Shown here in pieces: positions 58,231-64,000 of a stretch of DNA of 64,000 bases. The notes under the pieces were generated by a model that saw nothing but the letters and a program-made list of their open reading frames with translations, made no database searches and was not told the origin of the DNA. The DNA is taken from assembly GCA_022695795.1 (NCBI GenBank), contig MU404117.1:62001-126000 (forward strand). The letters are read 5' to 3'. A program made the translations under genes and the position numbers. This stretch comes from Biscogniauxia marginata (lineage: Eukaryota > Ascomycota > Sordariomycetes > Xylariales > Xylariaceae). Numbering within the stretch: position 1 is the stretch's first letter; each line of letters opens with the position of its first letter.

Positions 58231-60325
58231 ATGTGCTTATAAGATATCTAGTTGTAGTATGAAGCTTTCCGATCATGCGCTACTACAACCGGCTGATCTA
58301 GCCCCACGACCTCTCGTGATTCAAAATCACGAGTTTGCCTGGCCGAAAAGCAAGCTTCGCTTGGCCGAGGTTACATGTACCAATATTACTTATTTTGTCA
58401 CTGCGCTACTACGAAGCCTCCTAACATCTATCTCCGTCCGCCTCACTTCACAAGCGATATCCATTTCCTCTCGTCCTCGCAGCTCTGAACACCAAGTATA
58501 CACAAAACAAGCGAGTTTATACCCTCTTTTTTCTTTTAATGTAATGAAAACGGTTAATGCGTTGGGTTTGGACACCATGCAAAAACAATGATACCCCAAG
58601 TAGGATGGGGATGGATGTTTGGAGGACTTGGTATTTCCCTTTGTTCCATAATTGAGTCTTTTTTTCCCCCTCGGCGAGGGGCCGTCCCCTCGCCTTCAAT
58701 ACCCCAAGGTCTCGTAGGCCGCGCGGAAGGGCGTTTTTAGGAAAGCGACAGGTTTATTATTGGATGATGATGATTCGCCCTTTTGCGCAAATATCGATGA
58801 GTAAGACTCTTACTCGGGCCTCTCAACCTCGTGGTCCTTCCGATAGGCGTGTGGGTTGTGTGGAACTTCATTGCGAACGCAAGAAGGTGACTACTTCGAG
58901 TTGTAGTCTTTTTATCTCTAATGGTTAGGGGCAGAGAAAAGGTGTTACGGCAGGTCCCGGGGCGGCTAGGATAATATATTGAAAGAGAAAGCTGTATAGC
59001 AGACATAAAACCTTCGGCCGCGTAGCAGTTGGGCACACATATTAGCATTTGCTCTTTTAATCGTCATCATATTAACTATATCAAGTTGTTTGTCCACAGG
59101 CTCTCTTCGTTGTGACTTAACTTAATACTAGCCCAACACGAGCGAGCCTAGATACTAGCTATGTAACAGTTCAACCAAGTAGCGGTACATGAATTTCCAT
59201 TCAGCCAACCAGCGCTATGGACTCAGCAGGATGAGCGTGATGTTACCAATATGGGTCTTGTATTCTTGACCGGTATTACCAAAGAATCTGACCAACTACG
59301 TTGCATTTTGCTGGCATGAGTGACACGGCTTACCAAATCCTACATCACCCAATTCAAGAGGGCAAGTGGTTTTCAACTCTCATTGGCTAGATTGTAACCT
59401 GCGCTAGAAAATCTTGGAGCTCGGGAATACATATATGGTCCCGGGGATGTATGAATGTATGTAATGTATGTATGTCTCTAAGGCAGCAAGGGTGATACCA
59501 TACCTATATGTGTGTGTATAGACAGACCGTCAGCAGATGTTCCCCTAACTACCGAGGAAGAGAAGGAAAAAAAGGCTCAAGGTTACTACAGTACTACTAC
59601 TACCTTGCTCACATACACAAAGAGCTGCCTCGTTGTAAGCAATTTTTGACCCCCTGGCAGGCATCGGATCGGCGGTTGAATGCGAGAAATGGGTGATAAA
59701 AAGAAGGCTGGATATCACCCGATAGGGGCCATAAATATCATACCACGTCGTGTAGAAGCCCCGGAGATATGTCGGTTTACTACGCACATAGTATCCGCTA
59801 TCTGGGACGGGGTAGGAAGGGGAACAAAACAAAGGATACGCTACTGCAGTCTGCAGTGCATGAGAGACCCCCTAACTTCAGTAAGATACTTCTAGATAGA
59901 TAGATAGTCTTTCTAAGTAGTTCATCTCTAGGTAGAGCGAACCAAGACAAAAACAAAACCCCCGCAAGGAGAACCTCCCTTGACTTATCCATCTCCCGGC
60001 TTCCGAGAACGTCGTTGATCAGAGATTTTCTAGTATTGGAGGAAGAATTCGGCTACTAGACAGGTTACATATCTAGTCAGCCGACTTCGTTAGGTAAAAA
60101 AGTTTCGAGCCGAAATGGAATGTCGTTCAGACCTCTCTCCCAATGAGCGCCCCCTGGGAGCCAATACCCCATCCTCTCCCAGGCGTGTACATATGCTATT
60201 TGCTTTGTTGGTAGATAAGTAGTTATTATTGCCGTCCCAACTGCGAAAAAAAAGATAAATTTTTGCGGCCCGACATAACATGCATATATCATGCAAGGGA
60301 TACCTTTTGTTTATTTTTTTTACGC

Positions 60326-60326
60326 C

Positions 60327-60359
<33 letters not shown>
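60326..60359. repeat. Compound (CA)n(GA)n microsatellite
   Basis: A CA run passes directly into a GA run, together about 34 bp. Confidence 0.9.
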
Positions 60360-62120
60360 TGACCCGGAGATTCTGTGCCGGATAGAGAATATGAGATCCA
60401 GCCACCCCAGGTTATTTTACCTGCGGGAAGTACGTCATGAAAAACAAACATTCTATCTTTTGGGGCAAAGTCTTGTAAGGCTCGGACACTCTGAGAATGG
60501 CTAGACCCGCATGCGAGTGGCCAAAGACAGAAGGGGAGATCTGTTCGTCGGGAACATGGCTTGGGGTAGCTTATCTTAATAGTGATCTCGGTGGCGTGGA
60601 CCAACTCTTTTCTTTTTCTTTTGTTTTTTCCCCCCTATCTCTCCCCTCTCTGTGCCATATTATTGATAGGCTGGGCACCTGCACTTCATAATCCGTACTT
60701 TACATCCTGATCATCTGTACTCTCACCTTAGCCTAGTGCGTCTTGGTGCGAGGTAGTTAGTACATATTTTAGGAGCACCAAGTCGGTAGTTTCTGGAATT
60801 AGAAATGAACAAGAATCATCCTCATGTAGCTGCTAATTCTGCTGTATCTCTTTTGATTATATCCAGTCATATTTAGTGGAATATTTAATACTTTTTTCAC
60901 ATATCTCCTCAGTTAGACTATCTGCAATACAGTGAATAAGTAAGCATCATTCTGTGGAGCAACCAATAGCGATGTATCATCTGTAATTCTCTTACACTTA
61001 GTTAGTCTACTAAGGTGTTATGTTTTTTTCTTTACGTTACTATTAGAGTATGGTTGTATGGTGGTAATCTGGTACAAGAATTCAAGTTATTGACTTAGAC
61101 TTTGTGGTGGTTCACATAGCACAACTATATCAAATTAGGATGGATGACTCTCCTCGAAGGAAAAGGATAAAGAAGACCTCTTCAGCACCTCGAGAGACAA
61201 AGAAGAGTTTGAAGAAATAACGTTTCATGCTACCACCAAGGCAAACATGCAGGCTATTGTACAACCCAGATATCTAGACAGAGTACCTTTTCTACTCTTA
61301 CTGTTTTCTCGATATTTTCTTAATATTTTTTGCCCTATCTCAATCTCTAGGATAGATAGAGACACTACTTCTCGCATTTTCTTGCTAATAACATATTAGC
61401 TAAGATCTTGAAACTCATACTTTCGTCCCGGGGAACTCGATAGATCTACCCTATCTATGCCGTCTTCGATATTTAAGCTCACTGTCCACGCAAAATTTGT
61501 CAGGATACCAGACCTTTCCCCTCTCTCTTTCCTCTGTCTTCTACATGATGTACCTATCTAACTAAAAGGTAGCTCACCGGTCTAGACCGCGCTAACATGA
61601 AACTCGTGTTAGTGAAGGGGGCCATGGGTACAGAGCTAACCAGAACGAAGAGACTACTTTGTATGTAAGAGATAAACCCTCGATTTCTAGCTCTTCGTGC
61701 AACAAATTCGTGTCATGCATACTCTTATTAAGGACAGTATCGTGAGGTCACTCTACTCTAGGGGCATATGTCTTTGATTTTCGATATTACCATACCTAAA
61801 GTCTCGATCTGCATCCCCTCATACTGCCTGAGCTGTACTTCATACTTGCAGTCATGGGCTTCTAGGCCTCAAATAGCACCCCGGTAATCTTTTCGGCGTT
61901 ATGGAGAGTTGCATACGTAGGTACCCGTAGTAACAGAGCCCCATGTGCTATGTTGATGCGGAAATCGGCGAACAGGCTAAAGTTTGAAACTATAAACTAA
62001 CTAATTATAAACTAACCGACCACACGCCCATGTTTTTCATCCGATGTACGGTCGAGTATCTAACATTTAGACGCTCGGTAGGAATTACTTTAAAGAAAAG
62101 CAAAATAGGCCAGACGTAGT

Positions 62121-62140
62121 AAAATAAATAAATAAATAAA
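62121..62140. repeat. (AAAT)n tetranucleotide repeat
   Basis: Five tandem AAAT-type units. Confidence 0.8.
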
Positions 62141-62777
62141 ACCCCGGAAGAAAAAGCCGCCGCGAGACTCGAGTTCCAGTTAGTGAGTTTCTCCATATAT
62201 GTACCTGGACAGGGGTAATGATGTGCTCCTCTGCATCTCCTTGTATTGGTGCAACCAACCAGGTTACACAAATCGGTACAGGTTAAAAGCATCAGGTGAG
62301 CATACCTAGGGGTAGATTCCCCATCCAGTGAAACCACAAACCGTGGAAGAGTTTGGGAGATGTTCTAGTTAGATCGGATGTCATAGGTAGGATCTGGTAT
62401 GCTTCAAAACTGGAGAGTATTTAGGGGCGTCTGGGGGAGAGAGCTTATAAATTTATATTAGGTATCTCTATTTCTTTACTTTTTGAAATTCTCCACGCGA
62501 GGGCCTAAGAATTCTTGGTAGATGTCACCAAGCACACCGCTGGGAAAGGGGAAATAATGTAGGTGTTGTGGAAATTCTTATGATTAAGAATGCGCAGATA
62601 AGACAGTCATCTCATATATAAATTTATCCTATATTTTCCATAAATATTCCAGAATCGCTTCCTTTATTGCCCCAAGTCTTCGATATAACTATCTGTGGTA
62701 GCAGGTTCCCACCGCTAAGAAGGCTCCTGACATTGGGTTCCCTCATATTGTAGCTCGTTCGCGCCATTTGGAAATAA

Positions 62778-63523
62778 TCATCGAATAAGCAAGTATCCGT
62801 GAGGTGGCTCATCGTTAGGTCCACCCGTATGCACGCTTCTATGCCTATTTTTCTCCTTACGCCCTGTTAGCCCGTCGGGCCTCTGCTTCCACCTGGCTCG
62901 GTCTGCTTTTGCTTCACTGTGGGCCCGTTCTGCCTCTTCTAGGTAAAATTTGTCCAACAAGCTCTGGGTCAGAAATACGTCTCCATGTTCGTGATAATAG
63001 ACGGGCACGTCTTGCCTTCGGGGAAATGTATTGAAACCTCTGCGAATAGCGATGCTTGGCCGATGGTCCCCGAGGACTTCCTGGGCCTCGTGAGCAATGG
63101 AAGCAAGGACCTGCATCTCCGACTCTTGTGATACTTGGTCTCGAAATTCGATGTACACGGTAGGCCAGATTATCCCACGAGCTTCCATGGGCTCAAATTC
63201 CCAGTCAAATCTGACCACCTGCGTGCTGGCGTAAATAAGCCCGTACTCCAGAGCCTCGATATACTCTCCTGTCTCCGTGAGCTTTTCGACCTTCTCGAAA
63301 AATAGGTCGTACAGCTTCTTCTGATACTTGTCAAACACTGTTGTAGGGTTGGTGATAAGACCACTACACTTAGCCGTCTCAATATCTATTACGATCCCAC
63401 TAGTTAGCGTTAAGACGCCAGTGTTCCTACATAGCAAGTCAAAGAATTAAGGACTAGTGAGGTAGCTATGAACTTACCGGTAGGCTTGGCATCTAGCCGA
63501 CGGGTGCTGGGAAATCTATCCAT
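62778..63523 (-). CDS. Uncharacterised 217-residue protein
   Basis: I do not recognise this protein. The preferred model has exons 63523-63478 and 63385-62778, joined by a 92-bp intron with donor GTAAGT, branch GCTAAC and acceptor TAG, giving 217 residues from MDRFPSTRRLDAKPT. The body looks genuinely coding: long, with balanced composition and alternating hydrophobic and charged segments (VVRFDWEFEPMEARGIIWP, TVYIEFRDQVSQESE, DVPVYYHEHGDVFLTQ). It has no signal peptide or membrane segment. A helical stretch (LLDKFYLEEAERAHSEAKAD) leads into a basic C-terminus rich in Lys/Arg/His. It may be an orphan or lineage-specific ascomycete protein. Other first exons are possible, because the second exon's frame is also open a little further upstream. 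A divergent gene may start 360 bp away. Confidence 0.6.
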
Positions 63524-63883
63524 CTTCGTTCAGGAGTCACAGGGTTCGAAATATTATGTGGTTAAGTCGGCGAAGCTGAAGTTTCAGGTTGGAAGTTAGC
63601 ACCAACGGGTAGGCATTAAGACAAGAATTGGAATAATCCCATCATTTATATGCCCTGGGATGCTATATAACCTAGCTATGCATGTGCACTACATCATTTC
63701 GAAGCCGTTGATTGAGAAATTCAACCGGGCACTGAAGCGAGAAGTAAAACATTAGCCGTGCTTGTTGCTCCCTCGTCACTTACATGAATAAGGGCTGAAC
63801 ATTTGTTTGTATTCAGGTGATACAATGTGATCCCAACAACTGCTCTTCTACTCTTTGTCGTGACAGTGTTAGTCAGTCTAACC
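63524..63883. promoter_or_regulatory. Possible divergent promoter at right edge
   Basis: A 360-bp spacer between the start of the uncharacterised gene and a candidate first exon on the other strand. No ORF and no assignable site; the promoter role depends on both gene models. Confidence 0.3.
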
Positions 63884-64000
63884 ATGTCCGATTACGTCGT
63901 ATTTCGCTCTACCCAACATTGCATGTCACTCAACTTTCTGTAAGTAGCATCTATCTCCCCGAACTCATCAACCCCCGTTCTAACTAATAGTATCGTGTCC
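63884..64000 (+). CDS. Candidate 5' end of a gene leaving the right edge
   Basis: ATG at 63884 opens an 18-codon exon (MSDYVVFRSTQHCMSLNF) ending at 63939 in a strong GTAAGT donor. The intron 63940-63990 ends in TTCTAACTAATAG, with branch and acceptor close together, and the frame continues as LIVS to the window edge. The evidence is only splice signals and phase; no family can be named. It may be a chance arrangement. Confidence 0.3.

Larger units (their letters stand above)
58231..62777. other. Gene-poor stretch downstream of homeodomain gene
   Basis: No recognisable gene. The segment 60750-61550 is AT-rich, with only tiny ORFs such as a 26-codon Lys/Arg-rich one starting near 61141; it may be a decayed repeat. 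The remainder has simple repeats and random ORFs. Confidence 0.4.

Overview
The window is nuclear DNA of a filamentous ascomycete, most likely a Sordariomycete. The genes carry short spliceosomal introns (48-137 bp in most cases) with GTRNGT donors, CTAAC/CTGAC branch sites and YAG acceptors. The encoded proteins (RSC7/Swp82-type subunit, Sld3, Dis3, Nug1/Grn1, Ssk2-type MAPKKK, fungal class I terpene synthase) are fungal families. There is no prokaryotic organisation. Exon structures were derived by hand from reading-frame continuity, splice signals and family motifs; every multi-exon model given sums to a multiple of three.

Layout. 1-2936: the edge of a probable terpenoid biosynthetic locus, with a terpene synthase 5' end running off the left edge and a nine-exon cytochrome P450 divergent from it across a 612-bp promoter. 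3668-3748: an intron-containing tRNA-Asn(GTT). 4350-5947: a secreted subtilisin-like protease. 7312-20279: a housekeeping block with a HOG-type MAPKKK (minus), Sld3 (plus) and Dis3/Rrp44 (minus). 20280-31303: an 11-kb stretch without a recognisable gene, ending in a polypyrimidine/polypurine leader in front of an Rsc7/Npl6-like chromatin-remodelling subunit (31304-33835). 33836-40527: a second gene-poor stretch. 40528-43762: a divergent pair, Nug1/Grn1-type ribosome-assembly GTPase and a Gpp1-like glycerol-phosphatase. 43763-56233: a 12.5-kb gene-poor stretch upstream of a homeodomain transcription factor (56234-58230). 58231-62777: more gene-poor sequence with an AT-rich island. 62778-64000: a small unrecognised protein gene and, divergent from it, the possible first exon of a gene leaving the right edge.

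Functional reading. Most genes are independent core functions (replication initiation, RNA decay, ribosome assembly, chromatin remodelling, osmostress signalling). The terpene synthase/P450 pair is the one clear accessory pathway and the best candidate for new chemistry; its remaining members should lie left of the window, because unrelated genes begin at 3.7-7.3 kb. The long non-coding stretches beside the chromatin subunit and the homeodomain gene hold many microsatellites and copies of an ACCTAGGT-type palindrome that I did not see in the exons. They may be large regulatory domains or may hide transcripts that cannot be recognised from sequence alone. I found no CRISPR array, no intact transposon and no prokaryote-type system.
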